A DNA stretch of 64,000 nucleotides, taken from positions 124,001 through 188,000 of the forward strand of contig NZ_AUFO01000009.1 in NCBI RefSeq assembly GCF_000426545.1. The letters run 5' to 3'. Positions 8,154 through 17,344 of this stretch are shown here, piece after piece. Below the pieces are notes generated by a model. That model saw nothing but the letters and a program-made list of their open reading frames with translations. It was not told where the DNA came from and ran no database searches. The stretch comes from Paenibacillus massiliensis subsp. panacisoli DSM 21345. Lineage in GTDB: Bacteria > Bacillota > Bacilli > Paenibacillales > Paenibacillaceae. A program made the position numbers and the translations under genes. Position 1 is the first letter of the stretch, and the number at the start of each line of letters is the position of its first letter.

Positions 8154-9101
8154 TTGAGGATGATTACTACCGTAACGTTGAATGCAGCGATCGACAAAAT
8201 TTTTACACTTCCAGGCTTCGCGTTGAACAAAGCACACAGAGTGCAGGACCCGATCACCGTTCCTGGGGGAAAAGGAGTCAATGTCGCTCGAGTGCTGCAC
8301 TGCCTGAACCAGCCTGTCACGGCTACTGGCCTGATTGCAGGTCACAACGGACGGCTATTGCTGGACGGTCTTCATCAGGAGGGCGTACCCGCTGACTTCA
8401 TAGATATAGGTCACGGTGAGACACGGCTGGCAATTACCATGCTTGATCCGCTAACGGGAACTCAGACGGAATGCATTGAGGAAGGACCCCATGTCGAAGG
8501 CAAGCACCTCATCTCTCTGCGTAACAAAGTACAGCTGCTGGCGGCGCGCTCATCCTGGGTTATCTTCTCAGGAAGTCTGCCCGCAGGCTGTCCTGTCGAT
8601 CTGTATGCTGAGCTATGCCAGTTAGCCAAGTCACAGGGAGCCAAGGTAGCTCTCGATACCAGTGGTGAGGCTCTGCTTGCAGGACTAGAGGGGCTGCCTG
8701 ATCTTGTGAAGCCAAATGAGGAAGAGGCTGTCCGCTATGCAGGAGCTGAGTCGAGCGGTAGGGAGCATCTGCAGAAGGCCGCTCTCAGACTTACAGAGGC
8801 TGGTGCAGGAATGGTTGTGATCTCCATGGGTGGAAGAGGAGCAGTGGCAGCCCATGCTGGCCGACTATACGAGGTCTCACTGCCTCCACTCTCCATCGTT
8901 AGCCCGCTAGGTAGCGGGGATGCTATGGTCGCCGGACTGGTTACAGCCCAGTTGCAGCAACGAAGCACACTGGAGGTACTACGCTATGGTGCAGCCTGCG
9001 GTACTGCCGCAGCCATGCATGCGATGGCAGGCTTTATAGAATTAGACACCGTAAATGACTTGTTCTCTGACATTCAGGCTACGATTACCATAGCTACATA
9101 G
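8154..9101 (+). CDS. PfkB-family sugar-phosphate kinase, 1-phosphofructokinase-like
   Basis: 315 residues. The N-terminus TVTLNAAIDKIFTLPGF, the PGGKGVNVARVL substrate/Gly motif and the ATP-site motif SPLGSGDAMVAGLV identify the 1-phosphofructokinase/tagatose-6-phosphate kinase branch of the ribokinase fold, with GSGD carrying the catalytic Asp. It probably phosphorylates a ketohexose phosphate with ATP in the cytoplasm. GAGGAGG stands 6 bases before TTG 8154, which is why that start is preferred over ATG 8160. It lies 41 bp after ykkD, possibly in the same transcript, but without a fructose PTS gene nearby, so the exact substrate (fructose-1-P versus tagatose-6-P) is open. Confidence 0.8.
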   Translation: MRMITTVTLNAAIDKIFTLPGFALNKAHRVQDPITVPGGKGVNVARVLHCLNQPVTATGLIAGHNGRLLLDGLHQEGVPADFIDIGHGETRLAITMLDPLTGTQTECIEEGPHVEGKHLISLRNKVQLLAARSSWVIFSGSLPAGCPVDLYAELCQLAKSQGAKVALDTSGEALLAGLEGLPDLVKPNEEEAVRYAGAESSGREHLQKAALRLTEAGAGMVVISMGGRGAVAAHAGRLYEVSLPPLSIVSPLGSGDAMVAGLVTAQLQQRSTLEVLRYGAACGTAAAMHAMAGFIELDTVNDLFSDIQATITIAT

Positions 9102-9208
9102 GGTGACTTATCTACTTAGATTGACTTATCTACCTAAGGTGGCTCACCGTAAATATAACGAAATTACACTGCAGTACCACGAAGCTTGATTTCCCCTGAA
9201 TACAAGGC

Positions 9209-9535
9209 TTATTTCCATTTTAAAGGGACATATCTTCGGCTGCTGCAGACAGCTCGTACGCAGTCGAAGAAGGCTTTCTCCCCGCTGCTCCGCTCTCGCT
9301 GAACACTGCTATTCCACCTGAAGTGCTCCAGCAGCTCTAGCCTCATGCTTTGCAGGGCGTCCTCCCTTGGTAGGGGAATGAACCGGGCTAGCTCATGCAT
9401 CGTGGGCTCGAACATATCCAGAAGCTCCAGCATAGACATCTCGGGCCAAGCGGACTGATCGCGTCTGCTCCAGAGAGCTACCTTATTCACAGCTTCATCT
9501 GTTGCCGGAGCTGGTGCAGCATTTTGTGCTTCCAT
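9209..9535 (-). CDS. Small HTH_16-like protein, possible sigma region-2 partner (RsoA-like)
   Basis: 108 residues. The segment LLDMFEPTMHELARFIPLPR followed by EDALQSMRLELLEHF resembles the short helical domains found in RsoA and conjugative-transposon regulators, which correspond to sigma region 2. ATG 9535 has AGGGGGTG 5 bases upstream and lies inside the 3' end of the upstream sigma-like gene (49-bp overlap), so the pair is co-translated. In B. subtilis SigO and RsoA are separate chains that together make one working sigma factor; the gene arrangement here suggests the same. Similarity is by eye and weak; it may instead be an unrelated regulator. Confidence 0.5.
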   Translation of the reverse strand: MEAQNAAPAPATDEAVNKVALWSRRDQSAWPEMSMLELLDMFEPTMHELARFIPLPREDALQSMRLELLEHFRWNSSVQRERSSGEKAFFDCVRAVCSSRRYVPLKWK

Positions 9536-9927
9536 CGATTCACCCCCTGCTGGCTCATGCCTAATTCAAGAGCCACTTCCTTCTCTGAACGATTTCGCAG
9601 ATACAGCGCCTTCATAATCTCTCTGCCTGTAGCCGAAGGTAATGCATCCAACACTTGATCGACCCAGAGGTCACCCTCCACTGTGCTCGTGAAGGGCGGC
9701 TCAGCCCATTCGTAATCTTGACCTGGACTTTCGCGTCGGTACTTGGATCGTGCCTGATATTGCAATCTCCATGCCTTACGGCGGATTACTCCCGTATAAT
9801 ATTCCATCTGTCTATCATGCAGGCACTCGTCGTCGCTGTCTGGATAAGTATTGAGCTCGTCACTGTGCTCGGTAGGCATGCCTGCATACTCACGATTCCA
9901 GTCATCATTTTTTCTGAATTCCATCAT
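9487..9927 (-). CDS. Sigma-70 region-4-like protein (SigO/YvrI-type)
   Basis: 146 residues. The C-terminal third is a region-4 helix-turn-helix: LPSATGREIMKALYLRNRSE then KEVALELGMSQQGVNRWKHK. There is no complete ECF region 2 in the same chain; the N-terminal half is acidic and then basic (GVIRRKAWRLQYQARSKYRR). The start is ATG 9927 or the adjacent ATG 9924, both behind AGGGAGGT (9932-9939). The following gene overlaps its 3' end and has a region-2-like helical motif, suggesting a two-subunit sigma factor. A phage-type late regulator is the main alternative, but no phage genes are near. Confidence 0.6.
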   Translation of the reverse strand: MMEFRKNDDWNREYAGMPTEHSDELNTYPDSDDECLHDRQMEYYTGVIRRKAWRLQYQARSKYRRESPGQDYEWAEPPFTSTVEGDLWVDQVLDALPSATGREIMKALYLRNRSEKEVALELGMSQQGVNRWKHKMLHQLRQQMKL

Positions 9928-10066
9928 CCGTACCTCCCTATTCCAGAATGGGAACACCAGTTCCTGTTTATCCCATTATAAGATTTATTCTGGAAAGTGT
10001 AGCCGTACGGAAGACGTTTTTTACACGAATTTTTGGCTGTTTTCTGCTAACAGCAGATGGTCTTAC

Positions 10067-10714
10067 CTATTCTTCTTGTGACAACAGCCTGCATACTTGA
10101 ATATAATCCTCCGGTCGGTTCATATTCATAAATAGCTGCTCCGCCTCCCTCGGGTCCCACCCATAGGTAGGGGAAGAGCTAATCTCATACACATGCATAC
10201 CCTTTAGCCAGTCCTGCACACGAAGATTCTGCTGCTGCAAGCAGGCCTCAAGTGCTGGCAATACGCTTATATGATAGATAGCCGCCAATGGCTGTGAGCG
10301 CCCATTTACCGTGGGTACAACAGCCTGCAATGGCTTCGCAGCTCCTTCATACGACTGCGGCTGCTCCTTATCAGTCTGCTCGGGGATGCACGCAGCAAGC
10401 GCTCGAAAGACCCCGGCATGCAGCAGGGGCATATCGCACGCACAGACCAGATTCCATTCCGTGCGGGATGCCTGCATTCCCGCATACAATCCCGCAAGGG
10501 GACCTTGCCTCGGGTGCACGTCGGCCACAACCTCAAGACCGGTATAGGCATACGCCTCGGTATCCTGGGCTGAAATGATCACCCTTGAAGCTACAGCGCT
10601 CATCTCTGAAGCGATTCTTTGTACAACAGTCTGGCCTTCGATTAGCAGCTCCGCCTTATTCGTGCCCATGCGGCTCGACATACCACCAGCTAATACAATT
10701 CCTGTTATGTCCAT
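10067..10714 (-). CDS. mobA: Molybdenum cofactor guanylyltransferase
   Basis: 215 residues. The N-terminus GIVLAGGMSSRMGTNKAELL is the nucleotidyltransferase loop (LAGGxSxRMGxxK), and CACDMPLLHAGV carries the metal-binding Asp of MobA. The enzyme attaches GMP to Mo-molybdopterin, giving the bis-MGD cofactor used by DMSO-reductase-type enzymes. A member of that enzyme family is encoded at 26386 in this window, and a formate/nitrite channel nearby, so this gene likely serves it and others elsewhere. It stands alone, with about 110 bp of tail space after the sigma-like operon. Confidence 0.88.
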   Translation of the reverse strand: MDITGIVLAGGMSSRMGTNKAELLIEGQTVVQRIASEMSAVASRVIISAQDTEAYAYTGLEVVADVHPRQGPLAGLYAGMQASRTEWNLVCACDMPLLHAGVFRALAACIPEQTDKEQPQSYEGAAKPLQAVVPTVNGRSQPLAAIYHISVLPALEACLQQQNLRVQDWLKGMHVYEISSSPTYGWDPREAEQLFMNMNRPEDYIQVCRLLSQEE

Positions 10715-10875
10715 ATTGTTACCTCTCTAAATAGATTACAAAAATATTACTTTTTTATGTCACACATGGTTTGTTTAGCTTTTCAACAAGTGATACAGTA
10801 TACATAAAAGTAAGCGCTTATGCGGATGCTCGCATTCCGCTCTTCACCCATCCTTCAGGAAAGGAATGGCTGTAA

Positions 10876-12096
10876 TTGCAGAACGATACGCAACCAACGA
10901 TGCCTTCACCCTTGCATTCTCTGAAATTATATAATTTCTTTCTGTATGGTGCCATTGCCATCTTCAGCAGCTTTCTGCCCCTGTATTTCCAGGATATCGG
11001 AATGAGCAAGCTGGAGATCGGAACTCTGATGGCGATTGGGCCCTTCGTGTCTGTCTTCGCTAACCCGTTCTGGGGATATGCCTGTGACCGATCCCAAAAT
11101 ATTCGCCGCATCCTGTTGATCATGATCGGGGGAACCTTGCTTTTTTTGCAAGCGATCTTCTATGTACATACCTATACCTTGATCTATTCTTCGATGATTC
11201 TGTTCTTTTTCTTTCAGAGTCCGCTATTCACCCAGACGAACAGTATGATTCTTGGATATATTGATGGGACTAATCGCAAATTCGGCTCATTCCGGATCTG
11301 GGGCTCACTTGGCTGGGCTCTCATTGCCCTGCTCGCTGGGCCAGTGATTGACCGCTTTGGTGCTAATAGTATTAGCACGATATTTACAGTCCTGCTGATT
11401 GCGTCAGTAGCGGCCCTGCTGCTGTTGCCTCCACTACGTGCCAGCTCGGATGCGCCCAGCGTGAATATTCGGGGCTTTGGCAAAATCTTGATGAACGGCT
11501 ACTTCATGACATTCATTCTATTAGGCATTCTGGTCTCGATCCCCAACGCCATCAACAGCGCATTCATGTCCCTGTACATTACAGAACTCGGTGGGTCGGT
11601 TGGGTCTGTCGGTGCGGCCGTCTTCGCTTCGTCCATCCTTGAGGTGGTCGTCTTTCTGCTGTTTGATCGTCTCCTTGGTCGCAAAATGACGACGATGATC
11701 GGCTGTCTGACACTGGTCAGCCTGTTGTTCGCGCTACGCTGGTGGCTTATGTCCGCTGCCACGGACCCGATGCATATCATCCTTATTCAAGGGATGCACT
11801 GCATTACCTTCGGGGGCTACTTCTATGTAGGCACACAGCTGACGCTGTTGTTCGTGCCCCGCGAATTCCGCTCATCCGGTCAGGCTCTATATACACTGAC
11901 TTGGGCTGGTATTTCGGGTATTATCGCTGGCTTAGCCGGGGGATGGCTGTTCCAGGACTTTGGCGGTGAGATTATGTACAAGGTCGGTGTCACCCTCGCC
12001 CTACTTGGAGCCACTGGATTCGGTCTTATGTGGTATATGCTGCGCAAGCATGGGTACAGCCCCCCTCAAGAAGAAGGCCTGACAGAAATCTCCTGA
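10876..12096 (+). CDS. Major facilitator superfamily transporter (LacY/HcaT-like MFS_1_like type)
   Basis: 406 residues with about twelve predicted membrane helices. The loop after helix 2 (ANPFWGYACDRSQNIRRIL) corresponds to the MFS motif A region, and the pattern GSFRIWGSLGWALIALLAGP is typical of the MFS_1_like group that contains proton:nucleoside or phenylpropionate symporters. TTG 10876 is taken as start because GGAAAGGA lies about 11 bases upstream; the next ATG (10900) has no ribosome site. No neighbouring pathway genes point to a substrate. Confidence 0.75.
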   Translation: MQNDTQPTMPSPLHSLKLYNFFLYGAIAIFSSFLPLYFQDIGMSKLEIGTLMAIGPFVSVFANPFWGYACDRSQNIRRILLIMIGGTLLFLQAIFYVHTYTLIYSSMILFFFFQSPLFTQTNSMILGYIDGTNRKFGSFRIWGSLGWALIALLAGPVIDRFGANSISTIFTVLLIASVAALLLLPPLRASSDAPSVNIRGFGKILMNGYFMTFILLGILVSIPNAINSAFMSLYITELGGSVGSVGAAVFASSILEVVVFLLFDRLLGRKMTTMIGCLTLVSLLFALRWWLMSAATDPMHIILIQGMHCITFGGYFYVGTQLTLLFVPREFRSSGQALYTLTWAGISGIIAGLAGGWLFQDFGGEIMYKVGVTLALLGATGFGLMWYMLRKHGYSPPQEEGLTEIS

Positions 12097-12213
12097 GCTC
12101 GACAACGTTGACAAAGGAGTTCCACGCCGCGTGCAACTCCTGCGCGCGGCGTAATGACACACGCACCTGTGCCAACCTGCACATCCAGATCTGACTCCCA
12201 ATCAGTGAACCGT

Positions 12214-13437
12214 CTATAACTCAACTATTCGCCTCTTATACATCTCATAACCCCAAAGCAATAATGTAAGACCGCTTACGGCGGCCCCCAACCAGCACAC
12301 ACCACCCCATCCTGCCCAAGCATACATCTGCGTAGAAGCGATGGAGCCTATAGCACTGCCTATCGAATAGAAAATCATATACGCAGCCGTCAATCGACTC
12401 TGCGCCTCTGGGCGCTCTCTATAGATCAGGCTTTGGTTCGTGACATGAATCGCCTGCACAGCCAGATCCAGCAGAATCACTCCGACCACCAGATACACGG
12501 TTGAATGGTAGATCAGTCCAATGGGTAGCCATGCCAACAGTAGCACTAGCAATGAGAAGCCTGTCGTACGCTGGCCGAAGCCTGCATCTGCCCATCCCCC
12601 CGCACGAGCTGCAGCAAAGGCTCCGGCAGCACCAGCAAGTCCAAACATCCCAATGGCTGTGTAGGACAAAGACAGCGGAGGAGCACTAAGCGGCAGCACC
12701 ATGGAGGTCCACAAGATACTGAAGCAAGTAAAGATCAGCAGCGCCAGCAAAGAGCGTATCCGCAGAACAGGCAGATCACGGTAGAGCTGGAATATCGACA
12801 GAAGCATATGCTTGTAGCTCAGTCGTTCATCCCGACGTGCCTCAGATTTGGGCAAAAGGAAGAAGAGTGCAAGTCCGCCAAGCAACGTAAGTCCTGCAGA
12901 GACAACATACACTGCTCGCCAGCTCAGCCAATCATTCAGTGTTCCCGCTACTGTACGTGCTAGCAGGATTCCTATAACAATACCACTGGTCACAAGGCCG
13001 ACCGTACGCCCACGTTCTGCCGCCGTGCTGAATACAGCTGCGGCGGCTACCATCGTTTGTGCTACAACCGCTAACAGTCCAACCATGGCAATTCCCACGA
13101 GCAAAGTCGTCATGTTCGATGAGATCGACACCCCTATCAATGCCACTACCGAGCATAGCATTTGCATAGCAATCAGTCTCCGCTTGTTCAACAGGTCTCC
13201 AAGTGGGACAAGCAGTAGTAATCCTGCCGCATAACACACCTGTGTCACGGTAACAACCATGCCAATCATTGAAGGTGACGCCCCAAATTCATGAGCTATA
13301 GACTCCAGCAAAGGCTGGGCGTAGTAGATATTTGCCACCGACAGACCGCTGCATAGCGCCAATAAGAGAACTATAGAACGAGATAATACATATAACGATG
13401 CGGCAGCATGAACCGAATTTTCCTTGCTAGCACTCAT
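12214..13437 (-). CDS. MFS drug/metabolite exporter (DHA1 type)
   Basis: 407 residues, about twelve membrane helices. GLSVANIYYAQPLLESIAHE and LLLLVPLGDLLNKRRLIAMQ (motif A, GxLxxRxGRR-like) mark the DHA1 efflux clade. ATG 13437 is chosen since AAGGTGG is 7 bases upstream; ATG 13443 would leave only one base of spacing. The gene is divergent from a TetR regulator, with a clean inverted repeat in its promoter, so it is likely the pump controlled by that regulator. Substrate unknown. Confidence 0.8.
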   Translation of the reverse strand: MSASKENSVHAAASLYVLSRSIVLLLALCSGLSVANIYYAQPLLESIAHEFGASPSMIGMVVTVTQVCYAAGLLLLVPLGDLLNKRRLIAMQMLCSVVALIGVSISSNMTTLLVGIAMVGLLAVVAQTMVAAAAVFSTAAERGRTVGLVTSGIVIGILLARTVAGTLNDWLSWRAVYVVSAGLTLLGGLALFFLLPKSEARRDERLSYKHMLLSIFQLYRDLPVLRIRSLLALLIFTCFSILWTSMVLPLSAPPLSLSYTAIGMFGLAGAAGAFAAARAGGWADAGFGQRTTGFSLLVLLLAWLPIGLIYHSTVYLVVGVILLDLAVQAIHVTNQSLIYRERPEAQSRLTAAYMIFYSIGSAIGSIASTQMYAWAGWGGVCWLGAAVSGLTLLLWGYEMYKRRIVEL

Positions 13438-13480
13438 ATACATTCCACCTTAGTTGAAAGTAATCACACTCATTTTATAA

Positions 13481-13496
13481 TGTACCGATAGGTACA
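13481..13496. promoter_or_regulatory. TetR-type operator between the MFS gene and its divergent regulator
   Basis: TGTACC-GATA-GGTACA is a perfect 6+6 inverted repeat 44 bp upstream of the exporter start. The related sequence TACTTATCGGTA at 13676-13687, just before the regulator's ribosome site, matches the operator core at 11 of 12 positions in reverse orientation, suggesting a second binding site for autoregulation. Confidence 0.6.
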
Positions 13497-13704
13497 ATAT
13501 AAGACGTGAATTAACATACTTCAACTTCTACACAAGTGTCAATAACAACTTGAATATCTCCGTGATTTCGCCAAGCTAATCATCCTAACACTGTAATTAA
13601 TATGGAATATGTATCATCGTACCTTGATTACGTTCACCTGCTTGACGTTCCTGATTCACTTCTTTATGATTAATATACTTATCGGTATGAAAAGGTGGGG
13701 CACT

Positions 13705-14301
13705 ATGGTAAGAACACGTGAGTTTAATACGGAAAAGGCTCTTGATGCTGCGATGCAGGTATTTTGGGAGAAAGGTTACGAGGCTACATCCCTGACGGAC
13801 CTGACGCAAGCCATGGGAATCCAACGACCAAGCCTGTACGCCGCCTTTGGAGACAAGAAGGGACTATTTGAGGCTACACTCCGTAGGTATACCGCCCAGC
13901 ATGCTGCACAGATCAGGACATGGCTACAGCAAGAGAGCACCGTCAAGGCTGCCTTCCGGGGATTGTTCGAGAGGATTGGCGCAGTCGATGAGACACTTGC
14001 CTCCTGCCAGCGCGGCTGCTTCTGTATTAACACAATGGTGGAGCTCGCTCCGCATGATCCCCGATTTGCCATACTTACTCGTGAGCATCAGCTATATTTA
14101 GCGGCTATATTCAAGGAGGTCATCGAAAGGGGGCAACAGAGCAAGGAGCTCTCCAGCAGCTTGGATGCGGGAGCGTTGGCTCAATCTCTTGTTATCACGA
14201 TGATTGGCTTGACCGTCTTGACGAAGTCAGGCCCTGATCCTGCCTTTATCAAGCACAGCATAGAGACTACACTATCACTGCTTGAAGAAGAACGGTGCTG
14301 A
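13705..14301 (+). CDS. TetR/AcrR-family regulator of the divergent exporter
   Basis: 198 residues. The HTH region reads ALDAAMQVFWEKGYEATSLT and MGIQRPSLYAAFGDKKGLF, the typical AcrR/YxaF-like pattern; a Cys pair (SCQRGCFCINTM) lies at the start of the ligand domain. ATG 13705 follows AGGTGGGG by 4 bases; the frame is open back to 13609 without a ribosome site. It is divergent from the MFS exporter gene across two related operators, so it probably represses both. Ligand unknown. Confidence 0.85.
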   Translation: MVRTREFNTEKALDAAMQVFWEKGYEATSLTDLTQAMGIQRPSLYAAFGDKKGLFEATLRRYTAQHAAQIRTWLQQESTVKAAFRGLFERIGAVDETLASCQRGCFCINTMVELAPHDPRFAILTREHQLYLAAIFKEVIERGQQSKELSSSLDAGALAQSLVITMIGLTVLTKSGPDPAFIKHSIETTLSLLEEERC

Positions 14302-14351
14302 TGTGCGTATCTCTCCTGCACGGCAGCCCCAGCTTCCTTCCTTTGGAAGTT

Positions 14352-14412
14352 AAAAAAACAAAAGCCGCAGCACAGGCCCTAGCTGAATGTATCAGCAGGT
14401 CCGGCTGCGGCT
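14352..14412 (-). terminator. Probable intrinsic terminator of glnS
   Basis: On the minus strand AGCCGCAG (14412-14405) pairs with CTGCGGCT (14370-14363), with an inner GCTGA/TCAGC stem, followed by a T-rich run with seven consecutive Ts. It lies about 160-220 bases after the glnS stop and faces the converging TetR gene, on whose strand no T run follows. Confidence 0.65.
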
Positions 14413-14573
14413 AATGCCAGTAGCGCTATTATATGGCTATGGTTATCCTTCAGGCAGTGTCTTTGTAGCCCAAGATCCTAGCTAAGACTCGTGGCGTGAT
14501 TCATCACAGGCTGAGCATTCCCCGGGATAACTATCCCCTATCCTCTCTTAGCCGTGCGCCTGTAAGCTTATAC

Positions 14574-16271
14574 CTAGTTGGACTTCGGTAGCTGGAAGGA
14601 GCTCTTCAGCGACACGACCCGGTTGAATACAGGACGCCCAGGCTCGGATAGCTTAGGGTCCACATTGAAATAACCATGGCGGAAAAATTGGAACTTATCC
14701 TGTGCTTGTGCTTCCTTCATATTCGGCTCCACATAACCGTGCATAATTTGAAGCGAATTCGGGTTCAGCTCGTCCAGGAACGTCTTCTCCTCGCCGGATT
14801 CTTCGACGATCTCCTCTTCCTCTACCAACTTTTCTTCAGCCTTAACCAGCGGCTCATAGAGACGGAATTCAGCTGGTACTGCCTGAGTGGCCTCTACCCA
14901 GTGAATAGTCCCTTTCACCTTACGTCCAGTGAAGCCTGTACCACTCTTCGTCTCAGGATCGTACGTACAATGAAGCTCAATCACCTTGCCGTCCGCATCC
15001 TTGATGACGTCATTGCACTTGATGAAATAAGCATGCTTCAGACGAACCTCGTTGCCCGGGAATAGACGGAAGTACTTGCTAGGAGGGTCTTCCATGAAAT
15101 CCTCACGCTCGATATAGATTTCACGAGAGAATGGGATCTGACGAACTCCCATCTCTGGATTCTCGCTGTTGTTCTCAGCCTCCAGCATCTCAACCTGTCC
15201 CTCAGGGTAATTGGTGATGACAACCTTGAGCGGGTCAATAACCGCCATTGTACGAGGGGACTTCAGCTTCAGATCCTCACGTACGAAATGCTCTAGCACC
15301 TGCAGGTCAATTTGCCCGTACGCCTTCGAGATCCCTGTCTCATACACAAAATCACGAATAGCCTCTGGCGTATAGCCACGACGCCGCAACCCGGAGATCG
15401 TCGGCATTCTTGGGTCATCCCAGCCATCGACATGACCTTCGTCGACGAGCAGCTTCAGCTTGCGCTTGCTGGTAACCGTCTGGGCCAGGTTCAGGCGACC
15501 GAACTCGTATTGACGAGGTACATTCTCCATCTCGCACTCCGCTACGACCCAGTCGTAGAACGGACGCTGATCCTCGAACTCCAGAGAGCACAGCGAGTGC
15601 GTAATACCTTCGATCGCATCCTCAAGCGGGTGAGCATAAGCATACATCGGGTAAATGCACCACTGATCTCCGGTATTGTGATGATGAGTATGGGATATAC
15701 GGTAAATAACCGGATCACGCAGGTTGATATTCGGTGAAGCCATATCAATCTTCGCGCGCAGCACCTTCTCACCATTCGCATACTTGCCTTCACGCATCTC
15801 GGCAAAGAGCTGCAGATTCTCTTCCACAGAACGATCACGATACGGGCTGTTCGTCCCTGGCTCTGTCAGTGTTCCGCGTGTCTCGCGAATCTGATCAGCC
15901 GTCTGATCGTCCACGAAGGCTTTGCCTTTGCGAATGAGTAATTGGGCCCGCTTGTACATTTCTTCGAAGTAATCTGAGGCATAGAATTTAGCCTCCCATT
16001 CATAGCCGAGCCACTTGATATCCTTCTGGATCGACTGAACGTACTCTATATCCTCTTTGGCAGGATTCGTATCATCGAACCGCAGATGGGTGCGGCCACC
16101 GAATTCGTCAGCCAGCGTGAAATCAATCCAGATCGCTTTGGCATGACCAATATGCAAATAACCGTTAGGCTCTGGAGGGAAACGGGTAACGACTTCCTTT
16201 ACCTTGCCACTACGAATATCTTCCTCAATAACCGCCTTGATAAAATTCGGGGGAGTGCTTGGCTTCTCCAC
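14574..16271 (-). CDS. glnS: Glutaminyl-tRNA synthetase
   Basis: 565 residues. The class I catalytic motifs are [20 protein letters not shown] (HIGH) and MSK-like [28 protein letters not shown] and [20 protein letters not shown] are specific for GlnRS rather than GluRS. The C-terminal beta-barrel anticodon domain is present. It charges tRNA-Gln with glutamine. GTG 16271 is preferred since GAGAAAGG is 7 bases upstream; TTG 16280 has no spacing. An acidic insert ([20 protein letters not shown]) lies in the C-terminal half. Most Firmicutes lack GlnRS and use Glu-tRNA amidotransferase, so this gene may reflect ancient transfer from a proteobacterial or other lineage. No T-box leader is visible in the 245 bases upstream. 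Confidence 0.95.
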   Translation of the reverse strand: MEKPSTPPNFIKAVIEEDIRSGKVKEVVTRFPPEPNGYLHIGHAKAIWIDFTLADEFGGRTHLRFDDTNPAKEDIEYVQSIQKDIKWLGYEWEAKFYASDYFEEMYKRAQLLIRKGKAFVDDQTADQIRETRGTLTEPGTNSPYRDRSVEENLQLFAEMREGKYANGEKVLRAKIDMASPNINLRDPVIYRISHTHHHNTGDQWCIYPMYAYAHPLEDAIEGITHSLCSLEFEDQRPFYDWVVAECEMENVPRQYEFGRLNLAQTVTSKRKLKLLVDEGHVDGWDDPRMPTISGLRRRGYTPEAIRDFVYETGISKAYGQIDLQVLEHFVREDLKLKSPRTMAVIDPLKVVITNYPEGQVEMLEAENNSENPEMGVRQIPFSREIYIEREDFMEDPPSKYFRLFPGNEVRLKHAYFIKCNDVIKDADGKVIELHCTYDPETKSGTGFTGRKVKGTIHWVEATQAVPAEFRLYEPLVKAEEKLVEEEEIVEESGEEKTFLDELNPNSLQIMHGYVEPNMKEAQAQDKFQFFRHGYFNVDPKLSEPGRPVFNRVVSLKSSFQLPKSN

Positions 16272-16558
16272 ACGTATCAACCTTTCTCTACATAAAATCA
16301 GCTTTGAACATGAGAGTCCTATCCTGAGTTTCCAACTCGTTACTCTTAAATATACCTTTTCCTGCCGGATAGATCAATGTATTCGGTCTTGGCCTGCACA
16401 AAGCTTGATGCCAGCCACAATTTCCCCGCCAAAAGTTAAAAAGAGTTAACGACTTCTGTTCCACTTTTCTATATAGTGTAACTATATCTAGCCTACGATG
16501 TGTAGCTAACATAACGTAATCTAAAATGACAGATCTACATCATGAAAGGAGTCGGGTT

Positions 16559-17248
16559 ATGCTCAGCTTTATAGTCGCCCTCGTATGGTCCGTCATGATC
16601 TCATCGGACGACCCGATCCAAGCCATCGCACAGATGCAGCCAAGGCAGCTGCATGCTGTTGCTTCAGAGGATTCATCTGTCAAGCTCTTCCGCGGTCCTG
16701 CTAAGCAGGGGGTGTTTCAGCGTGTCACACTACAGAGCGGGCAGCGCTCAGCTCAGTATGCTTGGACAGGCTCTGCCCAGCCTACTGCGGAGCCTCAACT
16801 CTTTCTGGAGGATGTCACAGGCGACGGACAACCGGAGATTATTGCCATTCTTACGCAAATATCCGGGACAGGAGTCGAGGTACAGCAGATTCATGTAGTT
16901 GATCCACATACGATGATGGAATATCCGGTGGAAATGGCACAGGAAGCTATCGAGCAACGGGTACAGACCCAGGTCAATGTGGGCGAGGTTACCGTTCAGT
17001 GGGATATCGAAATTGACGGTCAGAACTACAGCTCCACCCGTGATCGTTCTGATTTCTATGCCGATCCGTCCTTATTCTCGGACACGATTAATTTTCACTC
17101 CTATCAGATCTATTCTACGTCTCCTCAGAAGCTGACACTCCACGCCTCTGGGCACATTTTCCCATCGGAGTATGTCGCCGACCTTGAGATAGATTACGAT
17201 TACGTTGATAGGGGATTTCAGGTAGGTCAAATTCGGCTAGTGCCGTAG
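16559..17248 (+). CDS. Predicted secreted protein with a VCBS/FG-GAP-like repeat
   Basis: 229 residues. ATG 16559 follows GAAAGGAG by 7 bases. The N-terminus MLSFIVALVWSVMISSDD is a likely signal peptide or anchor. The segment FLEDVTGDGQPEIIAILTQ has the DxxGDGxxE pattern of integrin-like FG-GAP/VCBS repeats, which bind calcium and often occur in cell-surface proteins. Otherwise the protein is beta-rich and I recognise no catalytic motif. It is divergent from glnS and separated from the acetyltransferase by about 95 bases, so it may stand alone. Function unknown. Confidence 0.65.
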   Translation: MLSFIVALVWSVMISSDDPIQAIAQMQPRQLHAVASEDSSVKLFRGPAKQGVFQRVTLQSGQRSAQYAWTGSAQPTAEPQLFLEDVTGDGQPEIIAILTQISGTGVEVQQIHVVDPHTMMEYPVEMAQEAIEQRVQTQVNVGEVTVQWDIEIDGQNYSSTRDRSDFYADPSLFSDTINFHSYQIYSTSPQKLTLHASGHIFPSEYVADLEIDYDYVDRGFQVGQIRLVP

Positions 17249-17344
17249 TCTTTTGACGAGTATGACGGAATCATGTAGCATAACTATAGATGAGCCGCCG
17301 CACTGGATCACAGGCTACTTCAGGATAGAAAGAGGGTATCCATT

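Noticed and set aside
12124-12152. Stem ACGCCGCG/CGCGGCGT between the two MFS genes
   Set aside because: The 8-bp stem is real, but no T run follows on either strand, so it is not called a terminator.
16288-16512. 74-codon minus-strand frame upstream of glnS
   Set aside because: Lacks a ribosome site and is probably glnS leader; no family seen.
16281-16525. Possible T-box leader for glnS
   Set aside because: Searched for the T-box core (GGGTGGNACCGCG on the minus strand) and did not find it, nor a leader terminator.
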